DNA of 48,970 nucleotides from Sulfurimonas sp. GWF2_37_8. GTDB taxonomy: Bacteria > Campylobacterota > Campylobacteria > Campylobacterales > Sulfurimonadaceae. The notes beneath the pieces were generated by a model that did no database searches, had not been told where the DNA came from, and was given only the letters and a program-made list of their open reading frames with translations. The first letter of the stretch is position 1. Each line of letters starts with the position of its first letter. Of the stretch, positions 9,911 to 19,654 are shown piece after piece. Position numbers and translations under genes: made by a program. The stretch covers positions 1 through 48,970 of the forward strand of contig MIBW01000094.1 of assembly GCA_001829625.1 (NCBI GenBank), in the 5' to 3' direction.

Positions 9911-11760
9911 AAGAGAACAGACTTATCCCTTATCTTATAGTATTTATACCTCTTGCCCTTGTTTTGCTTGCGAGTTTTTTTATAGGTTCTTTTTATCTTG
10001 AAAAAGTGGCGAAACATTTTAATTTTACAAAAGAGCAGGCCATAAAAGAGCACCTAGATGCTAAAAGGGCAAAGAGTCTTATGTGGACAAAACAGCTCGA
10101 TCTCTTGTTTGACTACAGGTATAAAAGTATTGAGGAGGAGATTAACCAAGAACTTTTAGCGCGAGTTAATCTGGCATCAAGAAATATAAAACAGATTCAT
10201 GAAAAATATAAAAATAAAAAATCCTTTGCAGAGATACAAAGTCGAATCATCGATACTCTGGGAAATATTACAGATAGTGAAGGACGAGAATATATATTTG
10301 CAACGGACTATAACGGAAACTCTTTGCTGCTTGGAAGTCAAAAAAGAGATAAAAAATCTTTAGCTGATTATATGGATGCGGATGCGCGTTCTATTATCCT
10401 TGAAGAGTTACATTTAGCACGCAAAAAAGGCGAGGTTATATTACGTTCACGGGATGCTCAGACGCTTGAGAGTGAGCTGATATTGGTTAGAAATCTTGAA
10501 GCGTATAAACTTATCTATGGCACAAGCATACGATCTGTGGATAAACAACATGAGCTTAAGAGTTCTTTGCTTGAGATGGTGCAAAGTATTCCAGTTGACA
10601 AAGGTGATTTTATTGCTATTTTTGACGCAAACAAAGCAATGTATGTCTCCTCGGTGGGTGAAAAAAGATTAAGCAAAAACGAAATTGCTACGATAAAAGA
10701 AAATCTGCAACAAGTTCCTCAGTGGCATGAGCGTGTGATTGAGGGGTATCAGTATTATACGACCTATTCAAAAGATCTCGATTGGTATCTGGTTTATGGT
10801 TTTGATACCTTTGCTATGAGCTCACAAGAGTTACAAAAACAAAAAAAATTGGAAAAAGTTTTAGATGAAGAGTTTGACCTTATCATCAAAATATCTGCTT
10901 TAATCGTCATTTTTGTTATGACGCTTTCTCTTTTGCTTTCAAGAAAAATCAATAAAATTTTTAACCATTATCAAAATGAAGTTGAAAAAAGAAGAGCAGA
11001 GCTTCAAGAACTCAACAGATCTCTTGAAGAGAGGGTTGCAAATGAGATACACGCACACAGGCAAAAAGACAAAATGTTGATACAGCAGTCGAAGATGGCG
11101 GAGATGGGAGATATGCTGAGTATGATTGCCCACCAGTGGAGACAACCGCTCAATCAAATATCTTATGTATTTATGAATATCGACTCTGCTTATGAATACA
11201 AAGAGTTAAGCAAAGAATATCTGGAACTCAAAATAAAAGAAGGCAATGAACAGCTAGAATTTATGTCGGCTACGATTGATGATTTTAGAAATTATTTCAG
11301 ACCTGATAAGGAAAAAGAAGCGATCTATGTTTCGGATGTTGTGAAAAAAAGTATCGCACTGATGCAAAACTCACTGGACATGAGCGGCATAGAGATAGAA
11401 CAGATATCAGAAGGAAATGAAGTAAGTACACTCTATAAAAATGAGTTTATGCAGGTACTTCTCAATCTTATCAAAAACGCAAAGGATGCTCTTTTAGATA
11501 ACAAAACGCGAAATCCAAAGATAGTCATAAAATCAAAGATGACAAAAGATAGTTTTGAAGTTCTTGTGTGTGATAACGGGGGTGGCATCGATAAGGCTAT
11601 TTTAGAAAAGATTTTTGATCCCTACTTCTCTACTAAAGATCAAAAGCAAGGTACGGGCTTGGGGCTTTATATGTCTAAGATGATTATTGATGAACATTTG
11701 GGTGGTAAACTTAGTGTTTACAACTCACAATACGGTGCTTGCTTTAAGATAGAAATTTAA
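9907..11760 (+). CDS. Membrane sensor histidine kinase (extracytoplasmic Cache-like region)
   Basis: Two TM segments, MAEMGDMLSMIAHQWRQPLNQ H-box, LNLIKNAKDAL N-box, GTGLGLYMSKMII G-box. Confidence 0.9.
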   Translation: MKENRLIPYLIVFIPLALVLLASFFIGSFYLEKVAKHFNFTKEQAIKEHLDAKRAKSLMWTKQLDLLFDYRYKSIEEEINQELLARVNLASRNIKQIHEKYKNKKSFAEIQSRIIDTLGNITDSEGREYIFATDYNGNSLLLGSQKRDKKSLADYMDADARSIILEELHLARKKGEVILRSRDAQTLESELILVRNLEAYKLIYGTSIRSVDKQHELKSSLLEMVQSIPVDKGDFIAIFDANKAMYVSSVGEKRLSKNEIATIKENLQQVPQWHERVIEGYQYYTTYSKDLDWYLVYGFDTFAMSSQELQKQKKLEKVLDEEFDLIIKISALIVIFVMTLSLLLSRKINKIFNHYQNEVEKRRAELQELNRSLEERVANEIHAHRQKDKMLIQQSKMAEMGDMLSMIAHQWRQPLNQISYVFMNIDSAYEYKELSKEYLELKIKEGNEQLEFMSATIDDFRNYFRPDKEKEAIYVSDVVKKSIALMQNSLDMSGIEIEQISEGNEVSTLYKNEFMQVLLNLIKNAKDALLDNKTRNPKIVIKSKMTKDSFEVLVCDNGGGIDKAILEKIFDPYFSTKDQKQGTGLGLYMSKMIIDEHLGGKLSVYNSQYGACFKIEI

Positions 11761-11810
11761 TTTTATATTTCTATCTTTGGATAATCGTTATTTTATTATA
11801 ATTTCGCAGA

Positions 11811-12116
11811 ATGAAAAAATATAAGAAACTTATCTTATCGGTTTTATTGTTTGCGTTTGCATTTTTTACAGTTCATGATTATGTTCTAGAGTCAATAGAC
11901 ACAGACACACAGTATGAGTTGTATTATCTTCAAAACGATAAAGCATCTCTGGATATGGCTTCAAAAGTTCATGACACTCTACACACCGCATTTGAAATCC
12001 CTCTTCAAAGCGCACCGAGTATCACCCTAAGTGTCGCAAACTCCAAACCTTTACTTTTAAAAACTACATTTTTATCCCACATTGGTATAGTTCCCCAGAG
12101 ACCACCGCTAGGCTAA
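11811..12116 (+). CDS. Hypothetical small exported/membrane-anchored protein
   Basis: 101 aa, N-terminal hydrophobic segment, in line with the efflux operon. Confidence 0.5.
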   Translation: MKKYKKLILSVLLFAFAFFTVHDYVLESIDTDTQYELYYLQNDKASLDMASKVHDTLHTAFEIPLQSAPSITLSVANSKPLLLKTTFLSHIGIVPQRPPLG

Positions 12117-12153
12117 AGGGCATCTCTAAAAGAGAGTTTTTAGAGCTTCCCTA
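12111..12153 (+). promoter_or_regulatory. Hairpin between the 101-aa ORF and the TolC-family gene
   Basis: CTCTAAAA-GAGAGT-TTTTAGAG perfect 8-bp stem, flanked by GGG...CCC that can extend it. Confidence 0.45.
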
Positions 12154-12191
12154 ACTTTTTACTAATAGAAAAAATTATAAAAAGGCTAGTT

Positions 12192-13391
12192 ATGATACAA
12201 AAAATATCTTTATTTCTTTTCGTTGCACTCTCTGCTCATGCATACAATCTCTCAGAGATTTTAGATGTGACAAAACGCAGTCATAGTGCCAATACTATCA
12301 AAGAACTTGCATCTTCAAAAATTGCAGATGAAGCACTTGTAAACAGTTATGAAGCTCCAAAGCTTGGTCTCAGTAGTGCTCATGCGAGAACTCCTGTAGA
12401 AAATGGTATGGAATACGGTGTTTCATTTTCTCAAAATATTGCCAAACCTTTTGCTGCTGAACACAAAGAAAACGCAAGTAAATATGCTATCAAGGCGATA
12501 GAACAAAAAACCCAACATGAGCTACATATTCTCAACCTTGAAGTGACGTCTCGTTATCACAATGCCTGCGTTGCCAAAGAGATGAGTTCCCTGGCACAGC
12601 TTCTTTTTGATGAACAAAACAGACGTGTCGGGCAACTTCAAAGCGCGTATGAACTGGGTGAGATATCAAAACAAAACCTACTTTTTCATAAGCTTGATCT
12701 CGCTAAACTCACGCAGAAACTCAACTTTTATAAACGCAGTGAAATAGAAAAACGCTCCTATCTCAACGAAAGTGTGGACAATCTTATAATAGAGACCTTA
12801 GCTTGTGATGATCTTGTGGGTATCAAAAAAGATGTGAAACTTGGAGATATAGAGGAGCATGGTGAGATGCAGGAGATGGCATCCCTGCAAAACGCAACAG
12901 ATGCACTTTTGTATGCGCAACAAACTCCGCTGAGTTCACTTGGATATGATCTGATGTATCACAAAGAGCTTGACACTACGCGTTATACTTTTGGCGTAAG
13001 TATTCCTTTGGATTTTGTGACTTCAGAACAAGAACTTCATAGAAAAAAATATCTCTCCCTCTCAAGTGCTTTGCAGGAACAAAAAGCGGCAATATATCTG
13101 CAAATTCAGCAAAAATCGTATTCAAGACAACTTAAAATAGAGACACTTTTTAATGAGTATATGCTTTATAAAGAGGAGATTGTTCCGATGAGTCTTGAAC
13201 TCAAAGAGCTCTCAAAACTTGCACAAAAATCAGGCGAAGGGACACTTATGGAGCATCTTGACAGTTCACGTTCTTATACGCAAAATGTCCTTGAGATGTT
13301 AGAGATCAAACAAAAATATTATGATGAGCTATTTGAGCTTTATAAAACAGCAGATTTAAGTATAGGAGAAAATTGTGCGACTATTGATTAA
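12192..13391 (+). CDS. TolC-family outer-membrane efflux protein
   Basis: Signal peptide, coiled-coil OEP-like repeats, operon with RND adaptor and pump. Confidence 0.85.
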   Translation: MIQKISLFLFVALSAHAYNLSEILDVTKRSHSANTIKELASSKIADEALVNSYEAPKLGLSSAHARTPVENGMEYGVSFSQNIAKPFAAEHKENASKYAIKAIEQKTQHELHILNLEVTSRYHNACVAKEMSSLAQLLFDEQNRRVGQLQSAYELGEISKQNLLFHKLDLAKLTQKLNFYKRSEIEKRSYLNESVDNLIIETLACDDLVGIKKDVKLGDIEEHGEMQEMASLQNATDALLYAQQTPLSSLGYDLMYHKELDTTRYTFGVSIPLDFVTSEQELHRKKYLSLSSALQEQKAAIYLQIQQKSYSRQLKIETLFNEYMLYKEEIVPMSLELKELSKLAQKSGEGTLMEHLDSSRSYTQNVLEMLEIKQKYYDELFELYKTADLSIGENCATID

Positions 13392-14439
13392 TTTATTACT
13401 AGCGGGTGTGGGTGCATTTGCATCACAAAACATAGAAATTTCACCAAAACAGCAGAGTGATCTTGGTATCAAAGTGCAAGAGATTACGGTTATCGATAAT
13501 GTGGCATACGGTCCATTTAACGCTTTGGCAGTTTTAGATAAAAAAGATATTCTCTCTCTTGGCGCAAATGTGGACGCTGTAGTCAAAGAGATTTATGTTG
13601 GTAAATTTGCTTCGGTAAAAAAAGGCGAAAAGCTTATCACTCTCAAAAGCAATGCTTTATTAGAAATACAACGAGAGTATATAGATGCGCTTATCCAAAA
13701 TCAAAATAGTGTGAAAGATTATGAGAGAAATGCCAAACTTGAAAAAGAAGGTATCATCTCCAAAAAAATATTTTTAGTATCACAGCAGCTACGTCGTAGC
13801 TCAGATCTTCGAGTAGAGTTGAGTGCGTCGCAGCTGCTATCAAACGGCTTTACAAAAGCTATGTTGCAAAAACTCTCTCAAACGCATAAGCCAATCGAAG
13901 AAGTGACACTCTATAGCACTATAAACGCAACTATCTTTGAGATAAATGTAAATAGTGGCGAATATGTCCAAGCAGATAAAAACCTGATGCTTCTTTATGG
14001 TGATGGAGCACGATATCTTGAACTTGATGTGCCAGTTGATGTAGCGCAAAACCTTTTTTTGGGTGATACGGTTCTCTTTGCGTCCAAAGAAGCATCTATC
14101 GTTGCTATCTCAAATATAGCCGATCCAAAAAATCAAAGTGTTAAAATTCGTGCACACATAAAGGATGCAAAGGGTGTTTTTATCAACAAAATCTATAGCG
14201 CAAATATCCTCAAAAAAGTATCTACTGCGTTTAAGGTTCAAAAAAGTTCTTTGGTTTTGAGTGATAATAAACCCTATATATTTAAAAAAACACCGACAGG
14301 TTTTGAGGTGCTTCTTGTCACTATCATCAGCGAAAGAGAGAAGTGTTATATCATAAACGCAGACCTTCATGCAGGTGAGAGTGTTGCTGCGACTTCTACG
14401 GCTGCACTTTTGAGTGCTATGGAGGCTTTAGATGAGTGA
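13375..14439 (+). CDS. RND efflux periplasmic adaptor subunit (CusB/CzcB-like)
   Basis: VVKEIYVGKFASVKKGEKLITL lipoyl-like motif, GTG start overlapping the upstream gene. Confidence 0.88.
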   Translation: MRLLINLLLAGVGAFASQNIEISPKQQSDLGIKVQEITVIDNVAYGPFNALAVLDKKDILSLGANVDAVVKEIYVGKFASVKKGEKLITLKSNALLEIQREYIDALIQNQNSVKDYERNAKLEKEGIISKKIFLVSQQLRRSSDLRVELSASQLLSNGFTKAMLQKLSQTHKPIEEVTLYSTINATIFEINVNSGEYVQADKNLMLLYGDGARYLELDVPVDVAQNLFLGDTVLFASKEASIVAISNIADPKNQSVKIRAHIKDAKGVFINKIYSANILKKVSTAFKVQKSSLVLSDNKPYIFKKTPTGFEVLLVTIISEREKCYIINADLHAGESVAATSTAALLSAMEALDE

Positions 14440-17400
14440 GCGACTGGTAACATATGCGCTTTCACAGCGTTTTTTGATTCTTTTGCTTGCGTTTGGAGTT
14501 CTTCTTTATGGTCTTTATTCTATGACGAAACTCCCTATAGATGCCTATCCTGACGTGGCTCCCGTTCAGGTAAAAATCATTCTCAAAGCTTCAGGTATGA
14601 CACCTGCTGAGATGGAGTCACGTGTCACTATTCCCGTGGAGCAAAATCTTCAAAGTATTCCTTATCAAAAGATAGTGCGTTCTATCTCTAAGTATGGTCT
14701 GTGTGATATCACGGTCGATTTTAATGATGGCGTAGATATATACTGGGCGAGAGCGCAGGTAGCGCAAAGACTCAGTGAGGTAAAAGATGAACTACCTGCA
14801 AATCTCTCAGGTGGTCTTGCTCCTATCACAACACCGCTGGGTGAAGTGCTCATGTTTACTATTGAGTCTGATACTTTGGATTTGATGCAAAAAAGAACTT
14901 TGCTTGACTGGGTTATCAACAAACGCATACGTTCAGTTGCTGGTGTAGCCGATACAAATGCTTTGGGCGGCTATGCCAAAACCTACGAGATTGTGCCAGA
15001 TTATGCCAAAATGAAACTCTATGGTATTTCCCTTGGAATGATTCAAGAGACCCTTGCCAAAAATAGTCAAAATGATGGAATAGGACGTTTGTCTTTGGGT
15101 GAGCAGAGTCTTTATGTACGCTCAGAAGGAAGACTCAAAGATATCGAAGATATTAAAAAACTCATCCTCAAATACGATGGACTCAATATCACTATTGCCG
15201 ATGTCTCTGAGGTGTGTATCGGATCATTGACGCGTGCGGGTTTTGTTACAAAAGATGGTAAAGAAGAAGCGGTGCAGGGACTTGTTCTCTCCAGAAAAGG
15301 TGAAAATACCTCTGCAGTCGTGCAAAAAGTCAAAGAGGAACTCAAAAAAATAGAAAAAGATTTGCCAAAAGGGACGAGTATCGATGTTTTTTATGACAGA
15401 TCTGAACTCGTCTCAAAGGCTATCAGCACAGTTACAAAAGCTTTGATTGAAGCGAGTATTTTGATTGTTATTATCCTCTTCATATTTCTTGGCAATTTTG
15501 CTTCTGCGTTTAGTGTCGCTATCATCCTGCCTTTTGCCGCTATGATGACTTTTATCGCGATGAACTATTTTGGAGTGACAGCCAATCTCATGAGTTTGGG
15601 CGGACTTGCAATAGCTGTGGGAATGCTCGTTGATGCGGGTGTTGTTATGGTGGAAAATATCGCTTCGTATCTGCATGATGAAAAATACAAAAATGAGCCG
15701 AAATTTCAGCTAGTTTTGCGTTCGTCAAAAGAGGTTGCCACGCCCGTATTTACAGGTATTTTGATTATTATCATCGTATTTTTACCACTTTTGACACTTG
15801 AAGGTTTAGAGGGGAAACTTTTTGTTCCCGTAGCTCTGAGTATCGTTTTTGCTTTAACATCTTCATTGTTGCTTGCACTGACGTTTATCCCTGTTGTGAG
15901 TTTTTATATCTTAAAGCAGGAGACACATAAAACACCTGCTCTTATGCTTTTTTTGGAAAAACGCTATAAAACTCTTTTACTTTTTGTCCTTGTTCGTCAA
16001 AAGATGGTTTTTGTTTTGGCTGGGCTTCTATGGCTTTTGGCTGTGGGTGCTTTTATGCAGGTCGGAAAAACTTTTATGCCTGAACTTGATGAGGGAAATA
16101 TCATCATCGGGATAGAAAAAAATCCTTCCATCTCACTTGAAGCAAGCCGTGATCTTGATCTCAAAATCCAGCAAGCACTTATGAGAGAAGTTCCTGAAAT
16201 ACTCTCTATCGTTGCACGCGGTGGCAGTGATGAGATAGGACTTGACCCGATGGGACTTAACGATACGGATACTTTTTTGGTACTCAAACCAAAAAGTGAA
16301 TGGAGAGTTCCTTCCAATGAATGGATACAAGATGAGTTTAGAAAAGTGTTGGATGGATTTGTGGGTGTCGAGTATGGCTTTACACAGCCTATCGCGATGC
16401 GTATATCTGAGATGATAAGCGGTTCACGCGGAGATATTGTTGTCAATATTTATGGAGAAGACTCCAAAAAACTCGACGAGATTGCCAAAGAGATATTTAA
16501 AATCACGCAAGGCATCAAAGGCAGCAGCGATGTTTACAAAAAAGCAAACGAAGGAGTTGCGTATTGGGAAATCAGCTTTAAAGACGATGTGATGGCGCGT
16601 TATGGTGTAAGTAGAGAAGAACTTTCTTTATATATGCAAACGGCTATCAATGGCTCACAAGAGGGTGTTATCCAAGAAGAGTTGCGACGCATACCGCTCA
16701 TGATAAAAGGGGATGAGGAGTTTCAAGGCTCTATGAATCGGATTAAAGATCTGCATTATGTTTTAGATAACGGAGTCAGCATCGCACTTAATGAACTCGT
16801 TGCGTTTGAGATGACCCAAGGTCCTGTGCAGATAGACCATGAAAACGGTATGAGAAAATCACTTGTGCAAACTAATGTACAAGGACGTGACCTTGTAGGT
16901 TTTGTAAACGAACTCTCAGCAAAACTTGAAGAGGAGATAAAACTTCCTCAGGGGTATTTTCTTGATTATGCAGGTGAATACCAAAACCAGCAACGCGCAT
17001 CCAAACGTTTATCATTTATCGTGCCTTTAAGTATTGTACTTATTTTTATCCTGTTGGTTGCGACATTCAAGTCAACCCTGCAAGCCTCTTTAGTTCTTAT
17101 AAATATTCCTTTTGCCCTTATTGGAGGTGTGTTTGGTTTATATATTACTGGAGAGTACATGAGCGTTCCCGCAACTGTTGGTTTTATCGCGCTCATGGGG
17201 ATTGCTGTACTTAATGGAGTTGTAATGATAAACTACTTCAATGATCTTAAAAATGAGATTTTTGATGCAAAAGAGCTTGTTATCACTGGCGCGCTTAGAC
17301 GTTTGCGTCCTGTACTTATGACTGCGTTTATTGCTGCTTTGGGATTGATTCCTATGCTTTTTGCTACAGGTCCTGGTTCAGAGATACAAAGACCGCTTGC

Positions 17401-17494
17401 TATAGTTATTATCAACGGTCTTGTCTCATCGACTTTTTTGACTTTGGTGCTTCTGCCTATTTTGTACTCAAAATTTGTACTCAAACGAACTTAG
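14432..17494 (+). CDS. CusA/CzcA-family heavy-metal efflux RND pump
   Basis: 1020 aa; KLPIDAYPDVAPVQVKI, GGLAIAVGMLVDAGVVMVENI, FMPELDEGNIIIGI, GFIALMGIAVLNGVVMI. Confidence 0.95.
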   Translation: MSERLVTYALSQRFLILLLAFGVLLYGLYSMTKLPIDAYPDVAPVQVKIILKASGMTPAEMESRVTIPVEQNLQSIPYQKIVRSISKYGLCDITVDFNDGVDIYWARAQVAQRLSEVKDELPANLSGGLAPITTPLGEVLMFTIESDTLDLMQKRTLLDWVINKRIRSVAGVADTNALGGYAKTYEIVPDYAKMKLYGISLGMIQETLAKNSQNDGIGRLSLGEQSLYVRSEGRLKDIEDIKKLILKYDGLNITIADVSEVCIGSLTRAGFVTKDGKEEAVQGLVLSRKGENTSAVVQKVKEELKKIEKDLPKGTSIDVFYDRSELVSKAISTVTKALIEASILIVIILFIFLGNFASAFSVAIILPFAAMMTFIAMNYFGVTANLMSLGGLAIAVGMLVDAGVVMVENIASYLHDEKYKNEPKFQLVLRSSKEVATPVFTGILIIIIVFLPLLTLEGLEGKLFVPVALSIVFALTSSLLLALTFIPVVSFYILKQETHKTPALMLFLEKRYKTLLLFVLVRQKMVFVLAGLLWLLAVGAFMQVGKTFMPELDEGNIIIGIEKNPSISLEASRDLDLKIQQALMREVPEILSIVARGGSDEIGLDPMGLNDTDTFLVLKPKSEWRVPSNEWIQDEFRKVLDGFVGVEYGFTQPIAMRISEMISGSRGDIVVNIYGEDSKKLDEIAKEIFKITQGIKGSSDVYKKANEGVAYWEISFKDDVMARYGVSREELSLYMQTAINGSQEGVIQEELRRIPLMIKGDEEFQGSMNRIKDLHYVLDNGVSIALNELVAFEMTQGPVQIDHENGMRKSLVQTNVQGRDLVGFVNELSAKLEEEIKLPQGYFLDYAGEYQNQQRASKRLSFIVPLSIVLIFILLVATFKSTLQASLVLINIPFALIGGVFGLYITGEYMSVPATVGFIALMGIAVLNGVVMINYFNDLKNEIFDAKELVITGALRRLRPVLMTAFIAALGLIPMLFATGPGSEIQRPLAIVIINGLVSSTFLTLVLLPILYSKFVLKRT

Positions 17495-18177
17495 CCTTTA
17501 AAAATATGGAGTTTGTATCCAACTCCTGAAATATTTTCGATTGCGTTTTGCGGTATTTTTTTCCGCAAACCGCGAACAAGAGAGCGTATCGCATCTTGGC
17601 TCATCCCATCATCAGGCCATATTGCGTTTTCTATCTCTGCATAGGCGATAACTCTGTTATGATGGTGTGTTAAAAGATCCAAAAACAGTATTTCGTTTTT
17701 GGTGAGTTTTATCTCCTCTGTATTACATATGATATTTTTTTCAAAAGCATTGTAACTACACTCTTGTGAGAGATGAAGATTGAACTTGCTTTTATCTTCT
17801 ATTAAATCCATAGATTTTTTTAAAGCATCCATGAGTTTTTCTTTTGTAATAGGTTTGATAATGTAGGTTACAAGCTGCAGTTCGATAGCACGAAGGAGAT
17901 GTTGTGTATCGGAGTAGGCGGTTGCGATGATAATTTGCACCTCTTTATCCTGACTTCGGATATGCCCTGCCATATCTAAACCATTTAAATGAGGCATATT
18001 GATATCTGTGATGATGATATCAGGTTTGTGTTCTCTCCAGAGGGCAATTGCTTCTTTTCCATCGCCTGCTTCATAAACTTCTTTGGCGACTCTTTTGAGA
18101 TATTCTATAGCGTTTTTACGGACTATCGTATCATCTTCCACATATAAAAGAGTGAAGTTTCGCAACATATCTCTCAT
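17491..18177 (-). CDS. Response regulator (CheY receiver plus winged-helix)
   Basis: LLYVEDDTIVRKN, DIIITDINMPHLNGLDM, C-terminal AIRSLVRGLRKKIPQNAIENISGVGYKL. Confidence 0.92.
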   Translation of the reverse strand: MRDMLRNFTLLYVEDDTIVRKNAIEYLKRVAKEVYEAGDGKEAIALWREHKPDIIITDINMPHLNGLDMAGHIRSQDKEVQIIIATAYSDTQHLLRAIELQLVTYIIKPITKEKLMDALKKSMDLIEDKSKFNLHLSQECSYNAFEKNIICNTEEIKLTKNEILFLDLLTHHHNRVIAYAEIENAIWPDDGMSQDAIRSLVRGLRKKIPQNAIENISGVGYKLHIFKG

Positions 18178-18256
18178 AAGCTTTGACTCCTCTATTTTTG
18201 GATATTATACAAAATAAATATAAAAGAGCCACGATGGTTTTGACTTGGAACAAATA

Positions 18257-18454
18257 ATGAATATACAAACGCAGTACTCGTATGAAAAAGTTTGGAGTGA
18301 TACAAAAGAGGATGACCTTCTTCGCATAATCGCGGAAGAAGTGGGAGATGCAGACCCAAAAGGAACACTGCTTTATATAGAAGAAACTATCAAAGGCGGT
18401 AAAGTTATTACTGTGGGCACTTGTAAGTTTAGACTGAAAAAAACAGGAGTGTAG
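18257..18454 (+). CDS. Conserved-looking small protein of unknown function
   Basis: MNIQTQYSYEKVWSDTKEDDLLRII..., 65 aa from the internal ATG, tightly linked to the DoxX gene. Confidence 0.55.
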   Translation: MNIQTQYSYEKVWSDTKEDDLLRIIAEEVGDADPKGTLLYIEETIKGGKVITVGTCKFRLKKTGV

Positions 18455-18457
18455 AGA

Positions 18458-18847
18458 ATGTTTTATCATGCAGACCTAGCAAAACTTCTCCTGCGTTTGA
18501 GCGTAGGTGTGATGATGCTTTTTCATGGGATACATAAGATTATCCACGGAATAGACGGTATTAAAACGATGACACTCAGTGCAGGTTTGCCTGAAGTTGT
18601 CGCTTATGGCGTGTATGTTGGTGAGGTGCTTATGCCTCTGCTTATTATCCTGGGATTTTATGCAAGAGTGGCGTCTTTGGTACTTGCGTTTAATATGTTT
18701 GCAGCAATTTATTTGGCTTATGGTGACTCTTTTTTCACACTCTCAAAACATGGCGGACCAAACGCAGAACTCGCGCTTTTTTATCTTGTTGCTTCCATCG
18801 CTATATTTTTATTAGGTAGCGGAAAATATGGAGTTAATAGTAGATAA
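18458..18847 (+). CDS. DoxX family membrane protein
   Basis: LLLRLSVGVMMLFHGIHKIIHGIDGI, 4 TM segments. Confidence 0.88.
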   Translation: MFYHADLAKLLLRLSVGVMMLFHGIHKIIHGIDGIKTMTLSAGLPEVVAYGVYVGEVLMPLLIILGFYARVASLVLAFNMFAAIYLAYGDSFFTLSKHGGPNAELALFYLVASIAIFLLGSGKYGVNSR

Positions 18848-18851
18848 ATTT

Positions 18852-19556
18852 TTAAGGATGAGGTACTTTGAGTGTGGAGTTGAGACTCCAACCAATGGCA
18901 ACCATCAAAACTATAACACCAAACGCAGGTAAAAATTCGTAGGTGTTTGCAAGATAAACGAGCCACAAAAGTATCGCACCAAGCGGTGTTGGTACACCTG
19001 TAAAGTATTTTGAAACTGCACCAGCTTCTGCGTTTATGTTGAACTGGATAAGTCTGCGCAGACCTGAAATAACATAATAGATACTTACAGCGCCTGCGAT
19101 AAGCAGGAAAGTCTGATCGAAATTTTTTGCATAAACAGCTTGAAATATCAAAAAGACCGGCACAACAACAAAACTCAAAAAATCTGCAAAACTGTCAAGT
19201 TGTACGCCAAACTCGTTGGAGAGTTTGTATTTTCTAGCAATCTTGCCATCAAATATATCAAATGCACCGCCAATCCAAGCTAAAATAATCGCTATAAAAA
19301 AATTGTTTTGTGTTATAAAATACATAGCACTTAAGCCTGCTGTGATGTTAACAAAAGTAAAAAGATTTGCGAGGTTGAAGTGTGAAGCAGGTGCAAAAAG
19401 AAATTTCATAGGTGACCTTTTTTTTACGAAATTGTATCTAATAGCAAATGCAATTAAGCTTAGTAGCCAAAGAAAGAGAGAGTGTTTGGCATAAAATATG
19501 CAGAATGGTACAAGTATAATAAAAATGATAAACATTATCACTTTTAAGAATTGCAT
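18852..19556 (-). CDS. pssA: CDP-alcohol phosphatidyltransferase, likely phosphatidylserine synthase
   Basis: GGAFDIFDGKIARKYKLSNEFGVQLDSFADFLSFVVVP matches the CDP-alcohol phosphotransferase motif DGxxARx(8)GxxxDxxxD. Confidence 0.88.
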   Translation of the reverse strand: MQFLKVIMFIIFIILVPFCIFYAKHSLFLWLLSLIAFAIRYNFVKKRSPMKFLFAPASHFNLANLFTFVNITAGLSAMYFITQNNFFIAIILAWIGGAFDIFDGKIARKYKLSNEFGVQLDSFADFLSFVVVPVFLIFQAVYAKNFDQTFLLIAGAVSIYYVISGLRRLIQFNINAEAGAVSKYFTGVPTPLGAILLWLVYLANTYEFLPAFGVIVLMVAIGWSLNSTLKVPHP

Positions 19557-19565
19557 AAGTTGAAA

Positions 19566-19590
19566 CTGATTATCATTACGAATATAATAA
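19566..19590 (+). promoter_or_regulatory. Possible Fur-box-like site upstream of porin-like gene
   Basis: actGATTATCATTAcgaat resembles half of the GATAATGATTATCATTATC consensus; imperfect. Confidence 0.35.
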
Positions 19591-19654
19591 TTAAGAGACC
19601 CACTAAAATGGATGCGTTCGTTTTAGTGCGTAACATCAATTAAAAGGAGTGAAA

